This document shows, one piece after another, positions 40,190 through 49,208 of a DNA stretch of 58,129 nucleotides (position 1 is the first letter of the stretch; each line of letters starts with the position of its first letter). Made by a program: the position numbers and the translations under genes. Below the pieces are notes generated by a model, which was given only the letters and a program-made list of their open reading frames with translations, ran no database searches and had not been told where the DNA came from. Source of the stretch: Thiohalobacter sp. (lineage in GTDB: Bacteria > Pseudomonadota > Gammaproteobacteria > DSM-19610); contig JALSRZ010000082.1 of assembly GCA_026984515.1 (NCBI GenBank), positions 1 through 58,129 on the forward strand. Reading direction: 5' to 3'.

Positions 40190-41317
40190 ATGTCAGAAAC
40201 CCTCGATCTTGCCATCGACCTCGTCGCTCGTGCTTCAGTTACGCCACAGGACGCCGGATGCCAGCAACGGATGCAGGAACGCCTCGCGGCCCTCGGCTTC
40301 CGCTGCGAAGACCTGCCGTTCGGCGAGGTCCGGAATTTCTGGGCACGGCGCGGAGACATGCCCCCCCTGCTGGTGTTTGCCGGCCACACCGATGTGGTCC
40401 CCAGCGGGCCGCTGGATCAATGGCAGTCCGACCCGTTCCGGCCCGAAGTTCGCGACGGCATGCTGTACGGCCGGGGCGCGGCGGATATGAAAGGGTCACT
40501 GGCCGCCATGGTGACCGCCTGCGAGGCGTTCGTGCGCGAACAGCCGAACCACAGAGGGTCGATCGGTTTCCTGGTAACCAGTGATGAGGAAGGCCCTTCG
40601 ATCAATGGCACCGTCAAGGTCATCGAACAGCTCGTCAGGCGCGGTGAAAAAATCGACCTGTGCCTGGTGGGCGAACCCTCCAGCAGTCACCGGCTGGGGG
40701 ACACCATCAAGAACGGGCGTCGCGGCTCACTGAACGGCAAACTGACCGTGCATGGTAAACAGGGACACGTGGCTTACCCCCAGCTGGCCAGCAACCCGAT
40801 TCATCTCGCTGCAGCGGCAATCAGCGAACTGACTGCAATGCAATGGGACCAGGGCAATGCACACTTCCCACCCACCACTTTGCAGGTCTCCGGCATCCAG
40901 GCCGGTACCGGCGCCGAAAACATCATACCCGGTGAACTGCAGGTACAGTTCAACCTGCGTTATTCAACCGAACTGAACGAGCAGAAGATCCGGGAACGCA
41001 TTCACGCGCTGCTGGACCGCCACCGGCTGGACTACCAGCTCGACTGGCGCCTGTCCGGCGAACCCTTTCTTACGCCCGCGGGCGAGCTGGTGGATGCCGC
41101 GCGTGCTGCCATTCATGAAGTCACCGGTATCGACACCGAACTGTCGACCAGTGGCGGCACATCGGACGGCCGTTTTATTGCGCCCACCGGCGCACAGGTA
41201 CTCGAACTCGGCCCGGTCAATGCCACCATTCACCAGGTCGATGAATGTGTTTCCGTGGAGGCACTGGACCAGCTCGCGGAAATCTACCAACGCATACTGG
41301 AAAAACTGGTAACCTAG
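40190..41317 (+). CDS. dapE: Succinyl-diaminopimelate desuccinylase
   Basis: DapE removes succinate to yield L,L-diaminopimelate. The 375-residue M20 zinc peptidase has [11 protein letters not shown] (His ligand), [15 protein letters not shown] (bridging Asp) and [11 protein letters not shown] (catalytic Glu), with a dimerisation domain in the middle. The ATG at 40190 gives [19 protein letters not shown]. The 75-base gap from the ArsC-like gene has no terminator that I can see, so the dap genes probably form one unit. Confidence 0.97.
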   Translation: MSETLDLAIDLVARASVTPQDAGCQQRMQERLAALGFRCEDLPFGEVRNFWARRGDMPPLLVFAGHTDVVPSGPLDQWQSDPFRPEVRDGMLYGRGAADMKGSLAAMVTACEAFVREQPNHRGSIGFLVTSDEEGPSINGTVKVIEQLVRRGEKIDLCLVGEPSSSHRLGDTIKNGRRGSLNGKLTVHGKQGHVAYPQLASNPIHLAAAAISELTAMQWDQGNAHFPPTTLQVSGIQAGTGAENIIPGELQVQFNLRYSTELNEQKIRERIHALLDRHRLDYQLDWRLSGEPFLTPAGELVDAARAAIHEVTGIDTELSTSGGTSDGRFIAPTGAQVLELGPVNATIHQVDECVSVEALDQLAEIYQRILEKLVT

Positions 41318-41355
41318 AGCCTGTTTACACTTCCCCGACTCATGAAGCGCAACCA

Positions 41356-42234
41356 ATGAAAGCACCCGCTCCCCGCATCCTGTTCCTGCTCGTCCTGCTG
41401 CCCTGGCTGGGCGCCTGCAGCATGGGACAGATGGTAGCCCGCACCTCGGTATCCATCATGGATGGCAACGTGGATGCCATGAACCGGGAGACCGACCTGG
41501 TGCTGGCTGAAGCCGCCATGCCGGCCAACCTGAAGTTGATCGAAGGTCTCATCGCAGAAGACCCGGACAACCCGGAGTTGCTGCAACTGGCGGCACAGGG
41601 TTTTTACGGGTATGCCTTCGGTTTCGTGGAGCTGTCCGACCTGCAGCGTGCGGAAGCCCTGTATACACGTGGCCTGGAGTACGGCATACGCAGCCTGCGC
41701 GCGCTGGGCCTGAAGCGGAATATCGACCTGGCCACCGCCAACCCGGACCGCATTGAACAAGCCGTTAGCCGCATGGACTCCGCTGCCGTGCCCGCCCTGT
41801 TCTGGACCGCCTCGTGCTGGGCCAAGCTGATCGACCTGCGTCGCACGGATCCCGCCCGTATTGCCCAGCTTGCCAGTGCTGAACGCCTCATGTCCCGGGT
41901 CAGGGAATTGCAGCCAGACTATTATTATGGCGGGGTTCACCTGTTTTACGGCGTCTACTTCGGCAGCCGTGCGCCGATGATGGGGGGGGATTTCGCCCGC
42001 TCCGAACAAAACTTTTCTGCCGCCCGCGCGGTCTCAGAAGACAGGCTGCTGATCGTCGACGTATTGCAGGCTGAATATCTTGAACGCCAGCGGCTGGACC
42101 AGGAGGCGTTTCACCGCCTGCTGAGCCGGGTGGTGACCGACCCGGTGGGCAGCTTCCCCGAAATGGCGCTGGCCAACCAGATTGCCCGCACCCGCGCACG
42201 GTACCTGCTGGACAGAGAGTCCGAGTGGTTCTAG
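41356..42234 (+). CDS. TRAP transporter-associated TPR lipoprotein (TatT-like)
   Basis: This 292-residue protein has a lipoprotein signal (ILFLLVLLPWLGAC, Cys acylation site) followed by an all-helical body with TPR-type repeats and DAMNRETDLVLAEAAMPANL. It resembles TatT, the lipoprotein trimer partner of TRAP binding proteins in Treponema (Tp0956). The ATG at 41356 is chosen because the lipobox follows. The binding protein gene starts 10 bases after its stop. Such partners may deliver hydrophobic ligands to the binding protein, but that is inference here. Confidence 0.85.
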   Translation: MKAPAPRILFLLVLLPWLGACSMGQMVARTSVSIMDGNVDAMNRETDLVLAEAAMPANLKLIEGLIAEDPDNPELLQLAAQGFYGYAFGFVELSDLQRAEALYTRGLEYGIRSLRALGLKRNIDLATANPDRIEQAVSRMDSAAVPALFWTASCWAKLIDLRRTDPARIAQLASAERLMSRVRELQPDYYYGGVHLFYGVYFGSRAPMMGGDFARSEQNFSAARAVSEDRLLIVDVLQAEYLERQRLDQEAFHRLLSRVVTDPVGSFPEMALANQIARTRARYLLDRESEWF

Positions 42235-42244
42235 GAGGGCACTC

Positions 42245-43285
42245 ATGACAGTGACACATTTCCACCGGCTGCTACTGCTCCTGTTGCTGCTGTCACTGGC
42301 CGGCAACGTCTCCGCAGCGCCCGAATACGTGCTCAAGTTCGCCACCCTGGCACCGCCCGGAACGACCTGGATGAACCTGCTGGAAGAGTGGAACGAACAG
42401 CTGCGGCAGAAAAGCCAGGGGCGCCTGGCGCTCAAGTTCTATCCCGGCGGCGTACAGGGCGATGAGCCCGATGTACTGAAAAAAATGCGTTTTAACCAGT
42501 TACAGGGTGGCGCTTTTACCGGCTACGGGATCGGTCGCATCTATTCACCGGCACGGGTAATGGAGCTCCCTTTCCTGTTTCATAACACCGAAGAAATCGA
42601 CCTGGTGCGCAATGCTTTCATGCCGGAATTCCGCCAGGGTTTTCACGACCACGGATACGAACTGCTGGGCTGGATGGAAGTCGGCTTTATCCACATGTTT
42701 TCCAAACGCCCGATCCGCACCATGGACGATATGCGCTCCCAACGCGTCTGGTTGTGGCAGGGTGACCCCATCGGCCAGGCCTTTTTCAAGGCCAGCGGCA
42801 TTTCGCCGGTCCCCCTGTCGATCATCGACGTCTACACCAGCCTGTCCACCGGACTGATCGATACCGTCTATGCACCGCCACTGGGTGCGATCGCGCTGCA
42901 ATGGTTTACCAGGACAAAATACATCAGCAGCGTCCCGCTGACCAATGGCATGGGTGGACTCATCGTCACCCGTCGTTTCTATGAAAACCTGCCCGCTGAC
43001 CTGCAGGCCGTATTGCGGGAAACCGGCACCGAGGCCGGGGAAAAGCTGGTACGCGCCACGCGGCTGGACAATGCAAAAAGTCTCGATGAACTCAAACGGC
43101 GTGGACTCGAGTTTGTCGAACCCGGTGACGGCCTGGGCGAAGCCGATCTCATTGCACTGCGTGATCGCGCTGCTGCTGAACTGATCGACAGCAACTACAT
43201 CCCCGCCGCCGTGTTCCGCAAGACCCGCATGCTGCTGAAACAGGCGCGCTCCGGTCACGCCAGTGCGGTCCCGACAGCACAGTAA
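42245..43285 (+). CDS. TRAP transporter solute-binding protein (DctP family)
   Basis: This 346-residue periplasmic protein has a signal peptide (LLLLLLLLSLAGNVSAAP) and the DctP opening VLKFATLAPPGTTWMNLL. FNQLQGGAFTGYGIGRI and LPFLFHNTEEIDLVRNAF follow, and an Arg in SFSKRP-like position (observed MFSKRPIRTMDDM) may bind a carboxylate. The ATG at 42245 has GGAGGG upstream. The ligand is unknown; the TatT partner suggests something other than simple C4-dicarboxylate. Small and large permeases follow. Confidence 0.92.
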   Translation: MTVTHFHRLLLLLLLLSLAGNVSAAPEYVLKFATLAPPGTTWMNLLEEWNEQLRQKSQGRLALKFYPGGVQGDEPDVLKKMRFNQLQGGAFTGYGIGRIYSPARVMELPFLFHNTEEIDLVRNAFMPEFRQGFHDHGYELLGWMEVGFIHMFSKRPIRTMDDMRSQRVWLWQGDPIGQAFFKASGISPVPLSIIDVYTSLSTGLIDTVYAPPLGAIALQWFTRTKYISSVPLTNGMGGLIVTRRFYENLPADLQAVLRETGTEAGEKLVRATRLDNAKSLDELKRRGLEFVEPGDGLGEADLIALRDRAAAELIDSNYIPAAVFRKTRMLLKQARSGHASAVPTAQ

Positions 43286-43327
43286 GCTTCACCGTCGGCG
43301 GGACGGGCATAACCGCACAATGGTGCC

Positions 43328-43816
43328 ATGATGCCCTTCCTGCAACGACTTCGTGACGGCCTGGTCCGGATGGAGACCTGGCTGGCCGCGATCAGCCTGT
43401 TACTGCTGCTGGCACTGGCGCTGTTGCAGATCCTGATCCGCAACCTGTTTGATGCCGGGTTTGCCGACGCCGACACCCTGACCCGTTACCTGGTGCTGTA
43501 CGTTACCTTCTTCGGTGCCGCCGTCGCCATCGACCGGGACCGTCATATCAAGATTGACGTGTGCTGTACCCTGCTGAACCCCGCTACCCTGCGCAAGCTC
43601 TACCGACCCCTGCGTGCGCTGGCGACCCTGGTATGCGCATTTTTTACCGCGGCCGCGGTGCGATTCTGGCTGGACAGCTGGCAGTATGCGCCGGAGCACG
43701 AACGCTGGCTGGTGCTGGTAAGCCTTATCCTGCCACTCGGTTTTGGCCTGCTGACCATTCAGTTTCTACTGGCTTCGATACTCGGACCGGAGGATACGGC
43801 ATGCTGTACGCGCTGA
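43328..43816 (+). CDS. TRAP transporter small permease (DctQ family)
   Basis: This 162-residue protein has four hydrophobic segments starting LAAISLLLLLALALLQILIR. YLVLYVTFFGAAVAIDRDRHIKID is the DctQ core signature. It forms the membrane complex with the DctM subunit encoded by the overlapping next gene. The ATG at 43328 is 42 bases after the binding protein stop. Overlap with the DctM gene is 16 bases. Confidence 0.92.
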   Translation: MMPFLQRLRDGLVRMETWLAAISLLLLLALALLQILIRNLFDAGFADADTLTRYLVLYVTFFGAAVAIDRDRHIKIDVCCTLLNPATLRKLYRPLRALATLVCAFFTAAAVRFWLDSWQYAPEHERWLVLVSLILPLGFGLLTIQFLLASILGPEDTACCTR

Positions 43817-45057
43817 TCATTCTGGTCGCGCTGGCGCTGTTCGGCCTGCCGCTGTTTACGGTGCTGGGCGCCGGCAGCCTGCTCTACGCACAGCAGAGCC
43901 AGCTGGATTCCGCGCTGCTCATCGTCGAACTCAACCGACTGGCCACTTCACCGAACCTGACCGCGATACCCCTGTTTACCTTTGCCGGCGTGGTACTGGC
44001 AGCCGGTGGCGCACCCCAGCGCCTGATCCGCCTGTTCAATGCCGTGCTTGGCTGGCTGCCCGGCGGCCTGGGCATTGTGGCCATCGTGGCCTGTGCCTTT
44101 TTCACCTCGTTTTCCGGCGCCTCCGGTGTCACCATCCTCGCGCTGGGCGGCCTGCTGTTCCCGGTATTGATGAAAGTGAACTACCCGGAACGTTTTACCC
44201 TGGGCCTGCTGACGACCTCGGGGTCCCTGGGCCTGCTGTTTCCACCCAGTCTCGCCATCCTGCTGTACGGCATCGTGGCCGGCGTCAATATCGACGACAT
44301 GTTCCTGGCCGGTATTGTGCCGGGCCTGCTGCTGCTGGTGATGCTGGGGATCTACGCCGCCATGACCGGCGCGAGTTTCAGCGTGCACCGCCACCCGTTC
44401 ACCCTGCACGTCGCATTACGGGCCGTACGCGGCGCAACGGGGGATATATTGCTGCCGATCCTGATTATCGTGGGGATATTCGGCGGCTATGTCACCGTTA
44501 GCGAAGCGGCCGCCTGCACTGCGCTGTATGTGCTGTTACTGGAGAGCATGGTTCACCGGGCCATCTCACTCCGGCAGCAGTTGCTGCCGCTGCTGGGTGA
44601 CACCGCGGCGCTGGTAGGCAGCATCCTGATCATTCTCGGGGTCGCCATGGGCCTGACCAACCTGCTGATCGATGCGCAGTTGCCCATGCACCTGCTGAAA
44701 TGGATGGAAAACAGTATAAATAGTCAGCTCAAGTTCCTGATATTACTTAATGTTTTTCTTCTTGCCGTGGGCGCCATGATGGATATCTTTTCCGCTACCG
44801 TAGTCATCGTGCCACTGATACTGCCGCTGGCCCAGCGCTTCGGTGTGGACCCGGTGCACCTTGGTATCATCTTTCTCGCCAACCTGGAAATCGGCTATTC
44901 CACTCCCCCGGTCGGTATCAACCTGTTCATCGCCAGCCAGCGCTTTGAAAAACCGGTGCTCAGCCTGTTCCGCGCCGCACTGCCTTTCCTGGCCCTGATG
45001 CTGGTCTGGCTGGGGATCGTGACCTACCTGCCGGTGTTATCCCTGTGGTGGCGGTGA
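43801..45057 (+). CDS. TRAP transporter large permease (DctM family)
   Basis: This 418-residue protein has about twelve membrane segments. Signature stretches are AGVVLAAGGAPQRLIRL, FTSFSGASGVTILALGG, FPPSLAILLYGI and PPVGINLFIASQ near the C terminus. The transport is sodium- or proton-driven in this family. The ATG at 43801 (MLYALIILVALALFG) gives the usual N terminus; the frame extends upstream into dctQ as a shadow. It closes the four-gene TRAP operon. Confidence 0.94.
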   Translation: MLYALIILVALALFGLPLFTVLGAGSLLYAQQSQLDSALLIVELNRLATSPNLTAIPLFTFAGVVLAAGGAPQRLIRLFNAVLGWLPGGLGIVAIVACAFFTSFSGASGVTILALGGLLFPVLMKVNYPERFTLGLLTTSGSLGLLFPPSLAILLYGIVAGVNIDDMFLAGIVPGLLLLVMLGIYAAMTGASFSVHRHPFTLHVALRAVRGATGDILLPILIIVGIFGGYVTVSEAAACTALYVLLLESMVHRAISLRQQLLPLLGDTAALVGSILIILGVAMGLTNLLIDAQLPMHLLKWMENSINSQLKFLILLNVFLLAVGAMMDIFSATVVIVPLILPLAQRFGVDPVHLGIIFLANLEIGYSTPPVGINLFIASQRFEKPVLSLFRAALPFLALMLVWLGIVTYLPVLSLWWR

Positions 45058-45139
45058 ATGCTGCAGGCCCTTCATAAATCAGCACACGAACCGCTAGTAT
45101 ACTATTGTATGGACACCTTTTTATTCAGCAGGCAGGCTG

Positions 45140-46300
45140 ATGATTGAAGCAGCACTCTACATTCTGACCGGGATCACCCTGTATGCAGGGATGCACCAGC
45201 TGCTGACCGGTACGCGGGCAACGGCCCCTCGTTACCCCCTGTCACTGGGCGTCATGTACCTGTTGCTGGCGGGCTTTGCCCTGACCAGCGCCCTGACCTA
45301 CCAGGCACATAACTTCACCACGCTCCTGCCCGCCGGCAAACTCGCCATCACGCTGGGCATTCTGCTGTGGATCGCACTGATCTGGTTCGTGGCGTTTCGC
45401 ACCGCGTTCAGGCCCCTCCTTCTGCTCGATGTGCTGACAGCGGCCTGGATTATTTTCCTGGTCAGGAACTACCTGTCGGTCAACAGCCTGTTGTACGCCG
45501 ACCATACCTCCATGACGGCCGCCCTGCCCGGCGGCGGCGCCCTGGTGCAGCCCGCGATCAGCAGCTGGTGGATAGCGCTGGAACTGACCATGCTGGCCTC
45601 CCTGTCGTATGCGCTGTATGCCAGTTACCGGCTGTACCAGGCGGGCAGCAAGCAGGCTGCCCTGGCAATGGGAGCCGGCCTGATGGTGCTGCTGCTGGCA
45701 GGCATCTCCGATCACCTGGTTAACAGCGGTATCACACACATTGTGTACCTCGCCCCGTTCGGGTTTGCCGCCTTCCTGCTGGTCAACAGCCTCTACCCGC
45801 GACTGGTCGCATTTCTGAACCGCGGTGCGAAAAACGATCCCGTGGTCTACAATCTGACCTATAACCCGCAACAGGCCACCTTCCACAGCGACGTGGCTGA
45901 CCTGAAGATTCCCCTGCCCGCCGATCGCCTCGCCGCCGGCGAAGACAGCACGCCACCGGTCCCGCAACGTCCTGAAGCGGGCAACGGGGATACCCCTGCC
46001 CGGGACACAACGATTACCGAACCGACCGTGCCGGACATCCCGCCGGCGCAGAACAGGGCTGCCGACCCGGCACCCGCCCCCGGCCAGACCGACAACCCGG
46101 ACCAGGAAACGCTCAACACCATTTCCGACAACCTCATCGATATTGCCGTATACGCCACCATGCTCATGAATCGCGTCAAGCGCGGCAATGCCGAACCCGG
46201 AACGCTGGAAATGCTGTGCAGGAAAGTACGCACCCGGGCCATCAAGACCCGGCGCCTGGCCAACCAGGTCTCCCGCCCCGGGCGACACCGTGACCAATAG
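45140..46300 (+). CDS. Seven-helix membrane protein of unknown function
   Basis: I do not recognise this 386-residue protein. It has seven predicted membrane helices in residues 1-230, a Pro/Thr/Asp-rich disordered linker (about 260-325), and a helical C-terminal part (about 330-380) containing two basic helices. The layout resembles sensory 7TM N-domains that usually carry a kinase or cyclase domain, but no such output domain is present. A TATACT at 45098-45103 could be its -10 box. Its stop codon directly abuts the next small frame, so transcription may continue through to the methyltransferase. Confidence 0.8.
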   Translation: MIEAALYILTGITLYAGMHQLLTGTRATAPRYPLSLGVMYLLLAGFALTSALTYQAHNFTTLLPAGKLAITLGILLWIALIWFVAFRTAFRPLLLLDVLTAAWIIFLVRNYLSVNSLLYADHTSMTAALPGGGALVQPAISSWWIALELTMLASLSYALYASYRLYQAGSKQAALAMGAGLMVLLLAGISDHLVNSGITHIVYLAPFGFAAFLLVNSLYPRLVAFLNRGAKNDPVVYNLTYNPQQATFHSDVADLKIPLPADRLAAGEDSTPPVPQRPEAGNGDTPARDTTITEPTVPDIPPAQNRAADPAPAPGQTDNPDQETLNTISDNLIDIAVYATMLMNRVKRGNAEPGTLEMLCRKVRTRAIKTRRLANQVSRPGRHRDQ

Positions 46301-46378
46301 ATGCTACGGACACCCTTCCACCTGTCGGTTACGGTACACGACATCGATGACACCCGGGCGTTCTGCGCGGACGCGTAA
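46301..46378 (+). pseudogene. 25-codon remnant of a VOC family protein
   Basis: ATG at 46301 to TAA at 46376-46378 encodes 25 residues. The segment PFHLSVTVHDIDDTRAF is the typical N terminus of a VOC/extradiol-dioxygenase-like protein, whose full length is normally over 120 residues. The rest of that gene is missing. It starts right after the stop of the membrane protein gene, and its TAA shares a base with the next ATG (TAATG), so it may now act as a leader peptide for translational coupling. The VOC assignment rests on one motif read by eye. Confidence 0.65.
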
Positions 46379-46722
46379 TGATGATCCGGCTGGAAAAATC
46401 CCTGCGCGCCTGGGGAACATCCGCGTTCAATGAGGTTCTGAAAAGTGAAATTGAACAGCTGGATACGCACTCACTACCCTTGCAGCAGGGTCTGTCCCGC
46501 AGCAGCCACGTTGCGGACAGTGGCTTCCGGGTCATGATCCTCCGTGCCAGCGAACACGGGGACTCGCTGTATATCAAGGCCGGTATCTTCTATTCCGGTA
46601 TCATCGCGGGCTGCAGTTGTGCCGACGATCCAACGCCCGTACCCGAACAGAGCGAGTACTGCGAAATCGTACTCGAAATCTCGAAGCCCACGGCGGAAAC
46701 CAGAATTACACTGAACCGGTAA
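46378..46722 (+). CDS. Conserved small protein of unknown function
   Basis: This 114-residue protein contains LPLQQGLSRSSHVADSGF and GIFYSGIIAGCSCADDPTP, a pattern I recall from many uncharacterised proteobacterial proteins with no known role. Three cysteines (CSCA, YCE) are present, but no known metal motif. The start is the ATG at 46378 or 46381. It is coupled by TAATG to the VOC remnant upstream and the methyltransferase follows 6 bases after its stop. Function cannot be inferred. Confidence 0.8.
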   Translation: MMIRLEKSLRAWGTSAFNEVLKSEIEQLDTHSLPLQQGLSRSSHVADSGFRVMILRASEHGDSLYIKAGIFYSGIIAGCSCADDPTPVPEQSEYCEIVLEISKPTAETRITLNR

Positions 46723-46728
46723 ACCAGT

Positions 46729-47346
46729 ATGAGCTTCTACGAGGAACACTGCCTGCCGCACCTGATTCATTGCGCCTGCGGCCAGAAAATTATTCAGCGA
46801 CAACGCGCAGAAATTGTGCCGGTCGCCGAGGGACGGGTGCTCGAGGTCGGCATGGGTTCCGCGCTCAATATCCCCTTCTACGACCCGGACAGGGTCGAGC
46901 TGGTGTGGGGGCTGGAACCCTCCCCGGCGATGCGCAGAAAAGCGCACAAAAACCTGCGACAGGCTCCCTTCGAGGTTCAGCTGCTGGACCTGCCCGGCGA
47001 GGAAATCCCGCTCGACGACCACAGTGTCGACACTATTCTGCTGACCTATACCCTGTGTACCATCCCGGACTGGCGCGTTGCCATGCAGCAGATGCGGCGC
47101 GTCCTCAGACCGGGGGGCAAACTGCTGTTTTGTGAACACGGCGCCGCACCGGACGCACGCATTCGCAAATGGCAGAACCGGGTGAACCCGTTATGGAAAA
47201 AGGTTGCGGGAGGCTGCAACCTCAACCGCCCGATCCCGGAACTGATCGAAACCGGTGGCTTTAGCATACAGTCGCTGGACAGCGGCTACCTGCCGGGACC
47301 CAAATTTGCCGCCTTCAATTACCGGGGAATCGCCAAACCCGCCTGA
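46729..47346 (+). CDS. Class I SAM-dependent methyltransferase
   Basis: This 205-residue protein has the SAM-binding motif I VLEVGMGSALNIPFY (about 38-52), motif II LEPSPAMRRKA, and the post-motif TYTLCTIPDWRVAM and VLRPGGKLLFCEHG. It resembles UbiE/METTL7-type methyltransferases, but no substrate is indicated. The ATG at 46729 lies 6 bases after the upstream stop. It converges with the DUF302 gene, with only 4 bases between. Confidence 0.9.
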   Translation: MSFYEEHCLPHLIHCACGQKIIQRQRAEIVPVAEGRVLEVGMGSALNIPFYDPDRVELVWGLEPSPAMRRKAHKNLRQAPFEVQLLDLPGEEIPLDDHSVDTILLTYTLCTIPDWRVAMQQMRRVLRPGGKLLFCEHGAAPDARIRKWQNRVNPLWKKVAGGCNLNRPIPELIETGGFSIQSLDSGYLPGPKFAAFNYRGIAKPA

Positions 47347-47350
47347 ACAG

Positions 47351-47827
47351 CTACTGGCCCAGTTCCTGTACCGCTGCGTCGATGGCCTTTGCCACATTCT
47401 GCTCGATTTCAGTCGCGACTGACATGGCCTTGCTGCCTTTGGCCACCGCCGTCGGTCGCACAAACAGTACTCGTGTGGCGCCGTCTTTCTGGATCAGGGT
47501 AATGTGTAACGGGCACAGGGCCAGCATATCCGGGTCGGCATTGCTCACGGCATTGGCGTACCAGCCGTTGCAAAACACCATGGCGCGGATCCCTTCCAGC
47601 CTGTTGCGGTTGTAGTCGTCGCCCCAGCGTTCCGCAAAGCCACTGATATTGCCCTGGATATCTGGCTCAAATACCACGAAGAACTTGTTGTTTTCCAGGC
47701 TCTTGTACACCACATCGTAGGAAGTTTCGAGATCCTTGCCGATGTGCCATACACGCACCCCGGACTGGTCTGCATACACCGGTGACATGCCGGCCAGCGC
47801 AAACAGCAGCACTGCGATCATTTTCAT
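47351..47827 (-). CDS. DUF302 domain protein, exported
   Basis: This 158-residue protein has a signal peptide (IAVLLFALAGMSPVYA) and the DUF302 body: SYDVVYKSLENNKFFVVFE and LCPLHITLIQKDGATRVLF. The single Cys pair CNGW and LCPLH could bind a metal or heme, which is speculative. The ATG at 47827 has GGAG six bases upstream. The trhP gene stops 18 bases upstream, so it may share that transcript. Function unknown. Confidence 0.87.
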   Translation of the reverse strand: MKMIAVLLFALAGMSPVYADQSGVRVWHIGKDLETSYDVVYKSLENNKFFVVFEPDIQGNISGFAERWGDDYNRNRLEGIRAMVFCNGWYANAVSNADPDMLALCPLHITLIQKDGATRVLFVRPTAVAKGSKAMSVATEIEQNVAKAIDAAVQELGQ

Positions 47828-47845
47828 AATGCTCCGCCTTCTTGT

Positions 47846-49117
47846 TTACAGGTTACAGGCCAGCAGGCCCAGTTCACACGCGCTCTCCTGCACGGGTATC
47901 TGCACCCGGTAACCACTGCCGGGTGCAACCTCCACTGCTTGTCCGTGCATGTCATGCATGGTCTCCAGCCGGAAACTGCGATTGCCGCCCGGCAGGATGA
48001 GTTCCAGTTCGTCACCGACCGCAAAGCGGTTCTTGACCTCGACCTCGGCCATACCGCTGCTGCGATGGTACGCCACCAGTTCACCGACAAAGCGTTGCTG
48101 AACGCTGCTGGAATGATTGTCGATGTAGTTCTGTGTTTCGTGATCCTGGTGACGCTGGAAAAAACCGTCGGTGTAACCGCGGCTGGCCAGGTTTTCCAGC
48201 TTGCCCAGCAAGCCCGGATCGAAAGCCCTGCCCGCCACTGCATCGTCGATCGCCTTGCGGTAGACCTGTGTGGTGCGCGCCGTGTAGTAGTGGGACTTGG
48301 TACGCCCTTCTATTTTCAGGCTGTCAATCCCGATCCTGACCAGGCGTTCGACGTACTGGACTGCGCGCAGGTCTTTTGAATTCATGATATAGGTGCCGTG
48401 CTCATCCTCTTCGACGGGCATCAGTTCGCCGGGACGGCTGGCCTCTTCCAGCAGGTGTACTTCAGCAGGCCGTACATCACCAGTGATATCCTCATTAGCC
48501 GTGCTGACCCGGTAGTCCCAGCGACAGGCATTGGTGCAGGTGCCCTGGTTGGCATCGCGGTGGTTGAAATAACCGGACAGCAGGCAACGTCCCGAGTAGG
48601 CGATACACAGCGCACCGTGCACGAACACTTCCAGCTCCATGTCGGGACAGGCCTGGCGGATTTCCTCGACCTGGTCCAGTGACAGTTCGCGTGACAGGAT
48701 AACGCGCCGGATACCCAGCTGTTTCCAGAAGCGGACACTGGCGTAATTCATGGTATTCGCCTGCACGGAGAGATGCACGGCCAGGTCCGGCCAGCGCTCC
48801 CGCACCAGCATGATCAGACCCGGATCGGCCATGATCAGCGCGTCCGGACCCAGTTCGATCACGGGCTCCATATCCGCCATGAAGGTCCTGACCTTGCTGT
48901 TGTGCGGCAGCACATTGGTCGCCATGAAAAAGGACTTTCCGCCGGCGTGCACTTCCCGGATACCCGTGGCCAGGTTTTCGAGCGTACTGAAATCATTATT
49001 GCGCACCCGCAGGCTGTAGCGTGGCATACCGGCATACACGGCGTCGGCGCCATAGGCCATCGCGTAACGCAGGTTGCGCAGGGTACCGGCCGGGGCAAGC
49101 AATTCAGGCGTTTTCAT
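47846..49117 (-). CDS. trhP: tRNA hydroxylation protein, U32 peptidase family (TrhP/YegQ)
   Basis: TrhP forms 5-hydroxyuridine at U34 of tRNAs using prephenate-derived chemistry. The 423-residue protein starts ELLAPAGTLRNLRYAMAYGA and has the U32 signature ELEVFVHGALCIAYSGRCLL followed by a four-Cys region (GTCTNACRW) likely to hold an Fe-S cluster. The C-terminal part is a beta-barrel-like domain. The 91-base upstream gap (49118-49208) shows no gene. The symbol rests on the YegQ-like length and motif. Confidence 0.92.
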   Translation of the reverse strand: MKTPELLAPAGTLRNLRYAMAYGADAVYAGMPRYSLRVRNNDFSTLENLATGIREVHAGGKSFFMATNVLPHNSKVRTFMADMEPVIELGPDALIMADPGLIMLVRERWPDLAVHLSVQANTMNYASVRFWKQLGIRRVILSRELSLDQVEEIRQACPDMELEVFVHGALCIAYSGRCLLSGYFNHRDANQGTCTNACRWDYRVSTANEDITGDVRPAEVHLLEEASRPGELMPVEEDEHGTYIMNSKDLRAVQYVERLVRIGIDSLKIEGRTKSHYYTARTTQVYRKAIDDAVAGRAFDPGLLGKLENLASRGYTDGFFQRHQDHETQNYIDNHSSSVQQRFVGELVAYHRSSGMAEVEVKNRFAVGDELELILPGGNRSFRLETMHDMHGQAVEVAPGSGYRVQIPVQESACELGLLACNL

Positions 49118-49208
49118 GGCAGCGGATTATACGGCAGAAGCAGGCGGGCCCGCGAACGGTTTCCGCTTTGCCGCACATAAAACGGGGGAATCCGTGACCG
49201 GCAAACGG

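Noticed and set aside
45140-47346. A biosynthetic or defence cluster formed by the membrane protein, small protein and methyltransferase
   Set aside because: None carries a defence or natural-product signature; co-orientation alone does not support a system.
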